From NCBI GenBank assembly GCA_027681045.1, contig JAQDCK010000001.1, forward strand, positions 1 through 64,000: a DNA stretch of 64,000 nucleotides, read 5' to 3'. Below the pieces are notes generated by a model. It did not search any database. It worked only from the letters and a program-made list of their open reading frames with translations, and was not told where the DNA came from. The translations under genes and the position numbers were made by a program. The DNA comes from Lactobacillaceae bacterium AF64-9pH9TA. GTDB lineage: Bacteria > Bacillota > Bacilli > Lactobacillales > Lactobacillaceae. Positions 1 to 8,766 of the stretch are shown piece after piece (within the stretch, counting starts at the first letter, position 1; each line of letters begins with the position of its first letter).

Positions 1-44
1 CTCCAGAAACTGCACCAGACACTACTTCAGGTGCTTCTCACTAA
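1..44 (+). CDS. 3' end of an unidentified gene (partial)
   Basis: The frame beginning at base 3 reads a short acidic, Pro/Thr/Ser-rich tail (PETAPDTTSGASH) and stops with TAA at 42-44. A strong terminator follows 26 bases later, which supports this being the true end of a plus-strand gene. Too little is present to name it. A second open frame ends with TAG at 58-60, so the frame choice is an inference from the composition of the tail. Confidence 0.4.
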   Translation, partial: PETAPDTTSGASH

Positions 45-70
45 GAGCCAGTATAACTAGTAACATCAAA

Positions 71-105
71 AGAAGATCTCCTTTTTTGAGGAGATCTTCT
101 TTTTT
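71..105 (+). terminator. Rho-independent terminator of the upstream partial gene
   Basis: An 11-bp perfect stem (AGAAGATCTCC / GGAGATCTTCT) with a T-rich loop is followed by a run of T residues. It lies just after the partial gene at the left edge. Confidence 0.85.
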
Positions 106-181
106 CGCCTTTTTAGAAAAACTTTACTTTTTCTTAGGAGCAGTTTTCCATTACTTTGCTAGGCTAAAAAGGCAGTAGAAT

Positions 182-210
182 AAAAAAAGAGCCGACCCTT
201 AGGTCAGCTC
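182..210 (-). terminator. Terminator of the tRNA-Leu gene
   Basis: Read on the minus strand, GAGCTGACC and GGTCGGCTC form a near-perfect 9-bp stem followed by seven T residues. It lies about 40 bases downstream of the tRNA. Confidence 0.8.
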
Positions 211-248
211 TTAAAACTCCCATGCTGGACGTCCCAGCTATTCATTCA

Positions 249-332
249 TGCCCACTAAAGGAGTCGAACCTTCACTCTGTTGCCAGAACAGCGACCTGAA
301 CGCTGCGCGTCTGCCAATTCCGCCAAGTGGGC
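249..332 (-). tRNA. tRNA-Leu (anticodon CAG)
   Basis: Read on the minus strand, the 5' acceptor strand GCCCACT (326-332) pairs perfectly with AGTGGGC (250-256). There is a D-arm with TTGGCAGA, an anticodon loop TTCAGGT giving anticodon CAG, a long variable arm typical of class II tRNAs, and a T-loop GGTTCGACTCC. The discriminator is A at 249 and CCA is not encoded. It reads CUG, the dominant leucine codon in the surrounding genes. It appears to be a single gene with its own terminator. Confidence 0.93.
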
Positions 333-430
333 ATCTCGTGCCTCAGCACATATTTAATAATAGCAAAAATTTGGTAAAATGGAAGTGCTAATTCAAAATT
401 TTCGTAATTTTTTTGAAAAGAGGAGCGATT

Positions 431-1717
431 TTGTTAAAAAAGATCAAAAAGGCGCTGCTGAGTCTGGCAGCCAGTGGATTATTACTGACCGGAATAAGTA
501 CTTGGCAGGCCGCGCCGGTTGCGGCGGCAACCGCCAACTACCAGCAGCAGGACTTGAACCTGGACGTCAAGGCCGCGATTGCCGTTGATGCCGACAGCGG
601 GCAGATCCTTTATGCCAAGAATGCCACGACTCCGCGGCAGATTGCTTCCATGACCAAGCTGGTGACGGTTTACCTGACCCTGCAGGCCATCAAGCAGAGC
701 AAGCTGTCCTGGACCAGTACGGCTAAGCCGACGGCCGCGATTGCCAAGATCAGCCATAACACTGAGTATTCCAATGTGCCATTAACCAGCGGCCATGCTT
801 ACACGATCAAGGAGCTTTACCGGGCCACTTTGATCGAATCCGCTAACGGGGCAGCCATGACCCTGGCCCAGGCTGTCAGCGGCGACCAGGTAACTTTTGT
901 TAAAAAGATGCGCCAGCTTTTGACCAGCTGGGGGATCAAGGACGCCAAGATCTATAACGCCTGCGGATTGGCCAATGGCAATCTTGGCTCAGCTGCATAC
1001 CCGGGCGTGGGCAAGAATGTTGAAAACGAAATGTCAGCCACTGACATGGCCATTGTCTGCCAGAAGCTCTTAAAGGACTTCCCGGAAGTCTTGCAGACGA
1101 CTTCAATCACTAGCGCTACCTTCTCATCCGGTTCAACGAAAAGCCAGATGACCAACTGGAACTGGATGCTGAAGGGGCTGAGCAGCTACTACTCTGACCT
1201 GCCAGTTGACGGTTTGAAGACCGGGACAACTGACAAGGCCGGTGCCTGCTTCGCCGGGACTGTGAAGAAAAACCGCCACCGGATCATCACCGTGGTTTTG
1301 GGCGCCAAGCACGCAAACAGCCAGGACCCGTCCCGTTTCGTGCAGACGGCCAAATTAATGCACTATGTCTACCAGAACTACACGGCCGTAACCTTGAAGC
1401 AGGGGTCCAGCATCAGCGGGGCCAACACGGTCAAGGTGCCAGAAGGCAAGGAAACCAGCAGTAAGGTTGTCTTGGGCAAGACGGTGACTATCTGGGCCAA
1501 GCAGGGCAGCAAGCTGCAGACCTCTTTGTCAAAGACTGCTGTTTCTGCCCCTGTAAAGAAGGGGAGCAAGGTGGCCAGCTACAAGTTCTCAGCAACTAGC
1601 GGTAAATTGCCATCTCTTAGCGGCAAGACGGTGACTGCCCCAGCCGTGGCAACTCAGGACAACCAGGAGGCCAACTTCTTCGTCCGTTTGTGGCGGAGCA
1701 TTTTTGGCAGCAAGTAA
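431..1717 (+). CDS. dacA: D-alanyl-D-alanine carboxypeptidase (PBP5 family, S11)
   Basis: Low-molecular-weight penicillin-binding protein that removes the terminal D-Ala from peptidoglycan stem pentapeptides outside the cell. With the TTG start at 431 (AGGAG at 421-425) the product is 428 residues and opens with a signal peptide (KKIKKALLSLAASGLLLTG). The serine peptidase motifs are in order: SMTK at about 73-76, SAN at 137-139, KTG at 263-265. The C-terminal part (about 320-415) is the beta-rich PBP5 C-terminal domain, and the tail FFVRLWRSIF resembles the amphipathic membrane anchor of this family. An in-frame TTG at 413 is possible but sits upstream of the ribosome site. By removing pentapeptides it produces the tetrapeptides that the nearby L,D-transpeptidases need as donors, so the clustering makes functional sense. 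Confidence 0.9.
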   Translation: MLKKIKKALLSLAASGLLLTGISTWQAAPVAAATANYQQQDLNLDVKAAIAVDADSGQILYAKNATTPRQIASMTKLVTVYLTLQAIKQSKLSWTSTAKPTAAIAKISHNTEYSNVPLTSGHAYTIKELYRATLIESANGAAMTLAQAVSGDQVTFVKKMRQLLTSWGIKDAKIYNACGLANGNLGSAAYPGVGKNVENEMSATDMAIVCQKLLKDFPEVLQTTSITSATFSSGSTKSQMTNWNWMLKGLSSYYSDLPVDGLKTGTTDKAGACFAGTVKKNRHRIITVVLGAKHANSQDPSRFVQTAKLMHYVYQNYTAVTLKQGSSISGANTVKVPEGKETSSKVVLGKTVTIWAKQGSKLQTSLSKTAVSAPVKKGSKVASYKFSATSGKLPSLSGKTVTAPAVATQDNQEANFFVRLWRSIFGSK

Positions 1718-1718
1718 G

Positions 1719-2570
1719 ATGAAAAGCATTGATGAAGATTTAGCCCGGCAGGTGGTTCGCCCCCGGCTGGCTGAAAGCTACAAGGGCAATTACGGCCGGG
1801 TCTTGCTGATTGGCGGAAATCGCCAGTACGGCGGAGCCATCAGCATGGCCGCTGAAGCCGCGGTTTGCTCCGGGGCGGGTCTGACGACGGTAGCGACCGA
1901 CCCGGTCAATTTTGCCGCCCTCCACGCCCGCCTGCCAGAAGCAGCCGTGCTTGATTACAATTTAGATCTGGCTGAGCAGATTGCCCGGTCTAATGTGGTT
2001 TTGTGCGGACCTGGCCTGGGCCTGGAGGAGAAAGCCTGGGAAATTTTAGAAGCAGTCTGCCAGCATGCAGGTTCTGACCAGACTATTGTTTTTGACGCCA
2101 GCGCTTTAGACTTGCTCAGCCAAAAGCCTGACCTGCTGAGAAATCTCCAGGCCGGCTTGGTCATTCTGACTCCCCACCAGATGGAGTGGCAGAGGCTGAG
2201 CGGGATCAAGATTGCTGACCAGGAAAATCAGGCCAACCAAGCGGCACTTTCGCATTTGTTTTCGGGCAAAATGAAAAATGTTATACTAGTCTTGAAGGCA
2301 CATCGAACGCGAGTATATGGTTTTACAGGTGAAATCTACCGCAATTCAGCCGGCAACCCAGGGATGGCTACGGGCGGAATGGGCGATACTTTAGCCGGAA
2401 TTATTGCCGCTTTTATTGGCCAGTTTGGTCCCAAGCTGACCAGCGTCTTAGCAGCAGTTTACTGCCATTCAAGGGCAGGAGACGACCTTTACCAGTCCTC
2501 CTACCTTGTGCGGCCAACGCAAATCTCTGCTTATATGCCGCGCTTGATGAAGCGCCTGAGCACCTGTTAG
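1719..2570 (+). CDS. nnrD: ADP-dependent (S)-NAD(P)H-hydrate dehydratase
   Basis: Cytoplasmic repair enzyme of the YjeF C-terminal / ribokinase-like fold that converts hydrated NAD(P)H back to NAD(P)H using ADP or ATP. Family features are the N-terminal KGNYGRVLLIGGNRQYGGA segment, a central GPGLG motif, LTPHQMEW and the terminal nucleotide-binding loop NPGMATGGMGDTLAG. The start is uncertain. ATG at 1719 matches the usual family start (MK-I-D/E), but TTG at 1704 has a better Shine-Dalgarno (GGAG at 1695-1698) inside dacA. Either way it is translationally coupled to dacA. No epimerase domain (NnrE) is fused to it. Confidence 0.85.
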   Translation: MKSIDEDLARQVVRPRLAESYKGNYGRVLLIGGNRQYGGAISMAAEAAVCSGAGLTTVATDPVNFAALHARLPEAAVLDYNLDLAEQIARSNVVLCGPGLGLEEKAWEILEAVCQHAGSDQTIVFDASALDLLSQKPDLLRNLQAGLVILTPHQMEWQRLSGIKIADQENQANQAALSHLFSGKMKNVILVLKAHRTRVYGFTGEIYRNSAGNPGMATGGMGDTLAGIIAAFIGQFGPKLTSVLAAVYCHSRAGDDLYQSSYLVRPTQISAYMPRLMKRLSTC

Positions 2571-2585
2571 ATATCGGAGGGAATT

Positions 2586-4139
2586 ATGAAAAAGTCAAAG
2601 TATCTTACCCTGCTTTCAGTGGCAGCTTTGACTCTGCTGACCAGCGGCCTGGGCAGCCAAGCAGTCTTGGCTGACACGGACACGGCGCAGATGACGGACA
2701 CGACGACAAATACGTCAACGAATACGACTACGAACATGCCGGAAACGTCAACTGCTTTAAACCAGCAGGAAGCCAAAGGACAGAAGCTGACCACGACTGT
2801 GGGCACTCTGCCAAACGCTTCTGACGCTATCAGCAACAAGGCTGATTTAAAGAGCGTCCAGGCTTACAGTTGGAAGAGAACGCCAGACGTGTCAGCTGCC
2901 GGCAGCCAGAAGGCAACGGTAGTCATCACTTATACTGACGGGACGACTAGCGAAGTTGAAGTCGACTTGGTAGTAACCAGCTATGCCAGCCAGAACAGCC
3001 CTGTAGCCAAGACCGGCTTGACGGTCAAGGTGGGCAAGAGCTTGACGGCCAAATCAGCCATCAGCAACCTTTCCAGCCTTAAGAACGTGGCCAGCGTGAC
3101 CTGGAAGCAGGCACCAAGTACGACCAAGGCCGGCGCGGTCAAGGGGACTGTTTTAGTAACCTACACTGACAAGTCGACCGATACAGTAAATGTCACGGTT
3201 AAAGTGTCTTCAGTCGTGACGACCAAGAAGTCGGTCAAGAAGAGCAAGAAGAAGCAATACGTAACCAAGACCCGGAAGATCATCCTGGACCGGCCGGGTA
3301 AGAACAAGACCATCACCCAAAAGGTTAAGCTGTCCAGAACGGTAACGACCACCACGACGACGACTAAAACCTATACTGATGGCAAATTGACCAAGACTTC
3401 CAAGAGCTCAAAGAAGAGCTACGGCAAGTGGTCAAAAGGGACATGGAAGAGCTATAAGGTTCCTGCTATAAGCGGCTACAAGCGCAGCACGACTAAGGTT
3501 AAGGCCAAGAAGGTGACCAGCAAGACCAAGAACGTTACGGTCAAGGTCCGCTACAAGCGGGTCCTCCACAAGCCGGCCAACGCCCCTTACTATGACCCGG
3601 CTGACATGCGGGCCAAGACCGGGGACTACTACTTCAAGTCAAGTGAGAAGCGGGCTTACCCGAACCTGGCCAAGTACAAGAATGTCTGGATCCGGGTTTC
3701 CATCCTGGGCAACCGGGTTTACGTCATGAGCGGCAAGAAGGTCATCTACACTATGTACTCTTCAGCCGGCCGTTTTGAAATGATTAACGGCAAGTACCAA
3801 AGTGACACGCCGCGAGGCACCTTCTCTATCAAGGCAGCCTATGGTCCGTCCTTTGTCTCCTCAGACGGCGTAGGGGCCCGTTATTACATGGCCTACTACG
3901 GCAGTGACTACTTGTTCCACAGCGTGCCAATCAACAACTACGGCTCTGGCGTCTACCACAAGGGCTACCACTATGGCTACGGCGGCGTCGGCAGTAATGC
4001 CCACTTGACTGTACAGGGGACCAAGCCTGACTCTCACGGCTGCATCCGTTTGACTCTTAGTGACGCCCGCTGGCTGTATGGCCAACGGACTTCAGGCAAG
4101 CTGAAGGTCGGCACCAAGGTCGTTATCAAGTACAAGTAG
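2586..4139 (+). CDS. Secreted L,D-transpeptidase (YkuD) with Rib-like repeats and a Mub-like module
   Basis: Signal peptide (about 1-30), a Thr/Ser-rich linker, then two Ig-like repeats of the Rib/YPDG kind (about 75-135 and 138-205), each ending in a VTYTDG/VTYTDK-type strand. A basic segment of about 215-330 carries the pattern of a mucus-binding (Mub B2-like) domain: TRKI, KVKLSRT, WKSYKVPAISGY, VKVRYKR. The C-terminal 180 residues are a YkuD catalytic domain with SHGC-IR: His484 and Cys486 are the predicted catalytic pair. The enzyme should form 3-3 cross-links or attach proteins to peptidoglycan outside the cell. The gene sits immediately upstream of the pilus operon, and its catalytic domain is closely similar to the protein encoded at 13439-14143. 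RBS GGAGGG lies about 8 bases before the ATG. There is no LPXTG motif. Confidence 0.88.
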   Translation: MKKSKYLTLLSVAALTLLTSGLGSQAVLADTDTAQMTDTTTNTSTNTTTNMPETSTALNQQEAKGQKLTTTVGTLPNASDAISNKADLKSVQAYSWKRTPDVSAAGSQKATVVITYTDGTTSEVEVDLVVTSYASQNSPVAKTGLTVKVGKSLTAKSAISNLSSLKNVASVTWKQAPSTTKAGAVKGTVLVTYTDKSTDTVNVTVKVSSVVTTKKSVKKSKKKQYVTKTRKIILDRPGKNKTITQKVKLSRTVTTTTTTTKTYTDGKLTKTSKSSKKSYGKWSKGTWKSYKVPAISGYKRSTTKVKAKKVTSKTKNVTVKVRYKRVLHKPANAPYYDPADMRAKTGDYYFKSSEKRAYPNLAKYKNVWIRVSILGNRVYVMSGKKVIYTMYSSAGRFEMINGKYQSDTPRGTFSIKAAYGPSFVSSDGVGARYYMAYYGSDYLFHSVPINNYGSGVYHKGYHYGYGGVGSNAHLTVQGTKPDSHGCIRLTLSDARWLYGQRTSGKLKVGTKVVIKYK

Positions 4140-4189
4140 CTCTTAAGCTTTAGTGATAAACAATTAAGAGTTGTTGATAAAAAATGTTT

Positions 4190-4227
4190 AAGAAAGGCTT
4201 TCTCTGTTTTCAGAGAAAGCCTTTCTT
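4190..4227. terminator. Perfect 17-bp hairpin, bidirectional terminator
   Basis: AAGAAAGGCTTTCTCTG and its exact reverse complement are separated by a TTTT loop. It follows the L,D-transpeptidase gene and should isolate it from the pilus operon. The T tract on the plus side is modest (TTCTTATT). Confidence 0.75.
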
Positions 4228-4599
4228 ATTACCTAATTATTGCCCATGATCATTGACTTTAATTACTCAAATAACTAAAAAGTAATCATTTTATTAATCA
4301 TAATTCTAAATTATTTCTATAAAGTAATAACCGCTTTCATATTTTATCTTGAATTATCAATGAAATTAGTCTATGATAAAAAACAATGAATCGCCGAAAT
4401 GCCGGTAGAACAAGCTTGCTTTAAATAAGCATAGTGAAAAATGACTATTAACTATTATTAATTAGTTTTTTGAAATATATCAATCAATCGGTATCTATAG
4501 CGGTCATGCTTTAGTTGAAGATAAATTTATACAAGATATATTATGTGTTGTTGAATTTGTTATAGGAACTTTGAGGCTGCAATATAGGTTATGTGAAAG
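4228..4599 (+). promoter_or_regulatory. AT-rich leader/promoter region of the pilus operon
   Basis: This stretch of about 370 bases has no credible gene and is far richer in A/T than its surroundings. The best promoter candidate is TTGAAG (4515-4520), 16 bases, TATATT (4537-4542), which would leave an untranslated leader of about 55 bases before the tip pilin start. A small hairpin (TGCTT-taaat-AAGCA) lies near 4420-4434. No cre or other named operator was identified with confidence. Confidence 0.4.
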
Positions 4600-7500
4600 A
4601 TGAGAAAGATTAAGGAGAAAAAGTTAATAAGGCTGGCCCACTTATTTGCTGCATTGATTTTAACTTTAAGCATCTTGGTGCCAAGCTTTGTCGAGGTTGG
4701 CAGCAACGTTTGGACTGCCAATAGCGCTATTGCCGCAGAAAGTACTGCTGACCTAGCTGACAAAAAGTGGAATACCGGTTTACACATTAAAACTAAGCAA
4801 AATGGCCAGTGGGTTGCTTATGACGGCTCAAAGCCTTTACCTAATGGGAGTAATGTTAAAGCTAAGCTCACTTTTGATATTCCGATGGGCAGCTTGACTG
4901 GCAAAGGCTCAAAGCTTACCTACCAATTCCCAGATGGCTTTAAGATTGATAAAGAGCAAAAGGGTGACTTTTCTGTTGATGAAAAAAACGGTTCCAGCAA
5001 GGCAATTGGGACTTACACCATTTCAACTGATGGGAAGGTTGAGATCACTCTTAACGAAAACTTTGATCCCAAGATCGCGTACAAAGATAGTTATGTAAGT
5101 GTTAGCGGTACTCTGGAAAATTCCAGCAGTTCAAGCGAAAAGACACTGAATTTCCCAGGGTCTGGGACAACCATTAAGATCCAGAAGAAGGATAATGGTG
5201 ATACGGATCACTACATTAAAGTCGAAAAGGATGGTACCGTTGCTGATGATAAGAAGAGTGTTAGCTATACCGTTAAGGTGACGACGACTAAAGGTACGCC
5301 CGATACGGTTAACCTTGACGATACGCTGACCTATGTCACCAACGCAACAGGCAGCTATGACAAGGGCAGCTTCAAGATTGTAAAAGAAGATGCTAGCGGC
5401 CAGAAAAACGAATTAAGCACTAGCCAGTATCAGCCAACGATTAGTACCAATAGCGGTAATCAAGCTACTTTTAAAATTGCAGGTCTGCCAAAGCTGGATA
5501 AGGGTGAGTCTTACAAAATTACCTATTCAGTAAAGATTGATCCTAAAGATGGTACCACCGGCGAAGAAAGCATTGGTAACTCGGTTCACGCTAAGTCAAA
5601 GGACAAGGAAGATTGGGGCGGCAACAGTAAGACGATCTCTAATCGCCTAATCCACAAATGGGGTAACTACAACAATGGTCAAATTGATTGGACTATCTAC
5701 GTCAATGAAGCCCAAGCGGATATCAGTCACTACAAGTTGACCGACAGCCTGCCAGACAATGCCAGTTTGCTGGATGATATCAAGCTAGTTGATACCAGTA
5801 CTGGTGAAAAATATGATATAAGCTCTTTGATTGTGAAGGGCAAGAAGGGTGATAAAGAAATCAATATTGATTTCTCTAAGTTGCCTGACAAGTATAAAAA
5901 AGACACTTTTAAAATTACCTATACAACGAAGGCCCCTAAAGCTAGTGACAAATCTGTAGATGTTAAAAACTCAGTTGATTTTCACGATTCAACCCACCAC
6001 TATTCAGACAGCACTAGTGTTACGGTTCCAGCTGCTGGGTATGGAATTGAGAAAAAGTTTGATAGTGAAGAAGCAATTAGTGGCAATAGTGAGGAAAAGC
6101 GATATAACTGGCACTCAACCTTTAAGTTAAGTGGGAAAGAGCTAGACACTCTGGATTATACGGACTCTATCCAAAAGGCTACTAGCACCAATGAACACGA
6201 TTCAACTGCTAAAGAACAGGATGAAGAAAGTCACTATGGTGTAGCTAGTGAGCTATATAAGGAACTAACTGATCCAGACAAGCAAGAATTGCTTGTTGAA
6301 GAGGGCTCACAGGTTACTAAGAAGTATGTCTTAGGAGAAGACTATAAAGTTAATCTCTGGTTCTTTGATAAAGGCAATAAGCAAATCGATAAAACAGACA
6401 GTAAAACGCCAGTTAGATACTTCCAATTACGGGTAGTGTCTAAGGATGGTGAGACGATCAAACCAACCAAGTTTGTTATCCACTATTCAACACATGCCAA
6501 TATCGGCAAGGTTAATCCAGGTGAGACTTGGACCTACAAGAATGTTGGTGACTTTAGCTACTTCAACAACGAACAGATTGCTGAAAGAGGCAGTGATTCC
6601 CACAGTTACAAAAACCGTAAGTTAGTAGTTAAACAAGCTAGTTTAACTGGTGAGGCTGGCAGCTACCAAGGCGCCAACCAAACAGCTGATTTTGACAAAA
6701 CTGACGGGACAATTTACTACCGGATCTTGCTAACGATTCCAAAGGGTTCCACTGGAAAAATTGATGTAACGGATATCTTGCCTAAGGGAATGACCTATAA
6801 AGACGGCAGTCTTAAGGCAGCTTTTTATGGCAATGATTACTGGACATATTTTAAGCAGGACTGGTGGGATGGCAGCGAGCATACTTATGATTTAGCTGGA
6901 GATCAGAAACCAAATGTTTCAACGACGAAACAAGCTGATGGCACGACCAAATTAAATGTTGTTTTGCCAGATGGCTACCACAGTTCAGACAGCCACATTA
7001 TTCAGCTAACCTACAAGGCATCGGTTAAGGATGATGAGACTTGGCAGGATATGAATAATACCAAGAAGTCTTACACCAACACCGTTAACTGGAATGGCTA
7101 CACTGACCAGCAAACGACTACCGAAACAAGAGAGGTTTCGGTTTTGAAGAAAAAAGGCGTTCAGATAAAAGATTCTTATGGCAACCCAACCAATGTGGTT
7201 GGCTACCAAGTTGACATTAACCCGCAGGGCTTGGATCTGAATCCCGATGGCGATACGGTTGTCTTGAACGACCAGTTGTCTTTACGTGAAAAAGGGATGG
7301 ATGCTTACCTAGACCTGCAAAAGACCAAGCTTTATAAGTATGATCCCAAGGCAGAAAACCATATCGGGGATGAGATTGATCACAGTTTGTATTCACTGAA
7401 ATACGACAGTGATACCCATCAGATCAAACTAGAATTGCCAGACAAGATTGCCTGCGTTTTGGTCTATCAATACAGCATTGATACTGATAACTATATTAGT

Positions 7501-8724
7501 CCAACGGTCAGCAACAAAGCTTCCTTAGCTGGCCAGTATTCAAGCAATGAATCAACCCAGTTGACTGATAGTTCATCTTCTGCCCATACAACCGAGCAAA
7601 AGATTTCCGTTTATAAAGTTGATAGCGATGACTATACCAAGAACCTGTCAGGTGCAGAATTTAGCTTAGAACAGCTCGATGGCAGTTCTTGGCAAAAGGT
7701 TGAAGCTAAAGTCGTTAATTTTGACGGCAAGCTGGTAACTGATAAAAACGGTAAGCTTGATTTGACAAACCTGCCCAACAATAATACGGTTTACCGTTTA
7801 AAGGAAAGTAAGGCGCCAAGTGGTTACAGCCTTAATAGTAACTATTATTACCTGGTTTGGCTGAATGGTGAGAGGACTTCAAGCGAGATCTACAATGGCC
7901 TAAGCGATACGGTCAAAAAAGAAATTGGCGAGCAAAGCAACATCCACTTCTTCAAGACAGCCGGCGGTGCTATCTATGTGCCAGACGATTACTCCCAGCT
8001 GACAGTCTCTAAACACTGGGTCAACTCAGATGGCACGGCTGCTAAGCCAGGGGCGTCTAGTGTTAAGGTTGACCTTTACCGGCTTACGAAGAAGCTGAAT
8101 GCAGTCAAGGTCAAGGTTGAGGTGGTTGATGCTTGGAACAAGACTGTGCTTGACGAACCCGAACCATATTTAATCGCGAAAGGCAGCTCCTTCTCAATTG
8201 ATTGGGGGCAATGGGACATAGAAAGCAAAGGCTTTGAATGGATCAATGTCACTGATGTCAATGGTATCCGGCAAACTTTTGCCAAGACTGACACCTCAAT
8301 TACCTTGTCAGCTGTCAATAGCGACACTACCATTCAGATCAAGACCAATGGCTGGGCTAAAGAACCAGCCGTAAAGTATCAAGGCCCACAGCCAATGATC
8401 GACCAATCGACCAAGACCAAGGTGGAAACAGTCACCTTGGACGCATCTAACAACTGGCAAAAGACCTGGAACAATCTTCCTCACGAAGATGAGTATGGCA
8501 ATACCTACTACTACTACGTCGAAGAAGAGTCAGTACCAGGTTACAAGACCAGTTACCGCAACAATGACGGCGTCAAGTATGGTCAAATTGATGTCATCAA
8601 CCAAGAAAAGAATGAATTTTATCACTTGCCGCAATCAGGGGGCAGAGGCCTTTATGCACTCCAGGTGTTGGGGACTGCGATTGTGGCAAGCGGTCTGGCT
8701 TTTCGCCGGAAAAAATTTAATTAG
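4600..8724 (+). CDS. Large LPXTG tip pilin / adhesin of a sortase-dependent pilus
   Basis: 1,374-residue cell-wall protein with a long signal peptide (hydrophobic about 14-33, processed near SAIAA-ES). The body is a chain of beta-sandwich domains like the isopeptide-forming adhesin domains of Gram-positive fibrillar adhesins (repeated TDSLPDNASL, DILPKGMTYKDGSL, VVLNDQLSL elements). A SpaA-type prealbumin domain follows from about residue 1002, with an E-box-like LKESKAPSGY, then a Cna B-type domain from about 1133 ending in the YYYYVEEESVPGY element. The sorting signal LPQSG is at 1343-1347, followed by a hydrophobic stretch and RRKK tail. Size and first place in the operon fit a SpaC-like tip adhesin; the ligand is unknown. 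The sampled base composition is near 40-45% G+C, lower than neighbouring core genes, which suggests transfer. The ribosome site before the ATG is weak. Confidence 0.85.
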   Translation: MRKIKEKKLIRLAHLFAALILTLSILVPSFVEVGSNVWTANSAIAAESTADLADKKWNTGLHIKTKQNGQWVAYDGSKPLPNGSNVKAKLTFDIPMGSLTGKGSKLTYQFPDGFKIDKEQKGDFSVDEKNGSSKAIGTYTISTDGKVEITLNENFDPKIAYKDSYVSVSGTLENSSSSSEKTLNFPGSGTTIKIQKKDNGDTDHYIKVEKDGTVADDKKSVSYTVKVTTTKGTPDTVNLDDTLTYVTNATGSYDKGSFKIVKEDASGQKNELSTSQYQPTISTNSGNQATFKIAGLPKLDKGESYKITYSVKIDPKDGTTGEESIGNSVHAKSKDKEDWGGNSKTISNRLIHKWGNYNNGQIDWTIYVNEAQADISHYKLTDSLPDNASLLDDIKLVDTSTGEKYDISSLIVKGKKGDKEINIDFSKLPDKYKKDTFKITYTTKAPKASDKSVDVKNSVDFHDSTHHYSDSTSVTVPAAGYGIEKKFDSEEAISGNSEEKRYNWHSTFKLSGKELDTLDYTDSIQKATSTNEHDSTAKEQDEESHYGVASELYKELTDPDKQELLVEEGSQVTKKYVLGEDYKVNLWFFDKGNKQIDKTDSKTPVRYFQLRVVSKDGETIKPTKFVIHYSTHANIGKVNPGETWTYKNVGDFSYFNNEQIAERGSDSHSYKNRKLVVKQASLTGEAGSYQGANQTADFDKTDGTIYYRILLTIPKGSTGKIDVTDILPKGMTYKDGSLKAAFYGNDYWTYFKQDWWDGSEHTYDLAGDQKPNVSTTKQADGTTKLNVVLPDGYHSSDSHIIQLTYKASVKDDETWQDMNNTKKSYTNTVNWNGYTDQQTTTETREVSVLKKKGVQIKDSYGNPTNVVGYQVDINPQGLDLNPDGDTVVLNDQLSLREKGMDAYLDLQKTKLYKYDPKAENHIGDEIDHSLYSLKYDSDTHQIKLELPDKIACVLVYQYSIDTDNYISPTVSNKASLAGQYSSNESTQLTDSSSSAHTTEQKISVYKVDSDDYTKNLSGAEFSLEQLDGSSWQKVEAKVVNFDGKLVTDKNGKLDLTNLPNNNTVYRLKESKAPSGYSLNSNYYYLVWLNGERTSSEIYNGLSDTVKKEIGEQSNIHFFKTAGGAIYVPDDYSQLTVSKHWVNSDGTAAKPGASSVKVDLYRLTKKLNAVKVKVEVVDAWNKTVLDEPEPYLIAKGSSFSIDWGQWDIESKGFEWINVTDVNGIRQTFAKTDTSITLSAVNSDTTIQIKTNGWAKEPAVKYQGPQPMIDQSTKTKVETVTLDASNNWQKTWNNLPHEDEYGNTYYYYVEEESVPGYKTSYRNNDGVKYGQIDVINQEKNEFYHLPQSGGRGLYALQVLGTAIVASGLAFRRKKFN

Positions 8725-8766
8725 TTAATCTAAGTAAGAGAGAAAAAAGAAAGAGGTAAAAAACGA

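Noticed and set aside
379..588. Small plus-strand frame at the start of dacA
   Set aside because: Out-of-frame with dacA, with basic low-complexity residues and no homology pattern; dacA itself explains the coding signal.
2681..2760. Microsatellite-like ACG/ACA codon repeat after the L,D-transpeptidase signal peptide as a phase-variable tract
   Set aside because: It encodes a Thr-rich linker in threes, so length change would not shift the frame; units are irregular.
4190..4227. End of an insertion sequence (perfect inverted repeat)
   Set aside because: The arms are 4 bases apart and no transposase or second copy is present; position after a gene fits a terminator.
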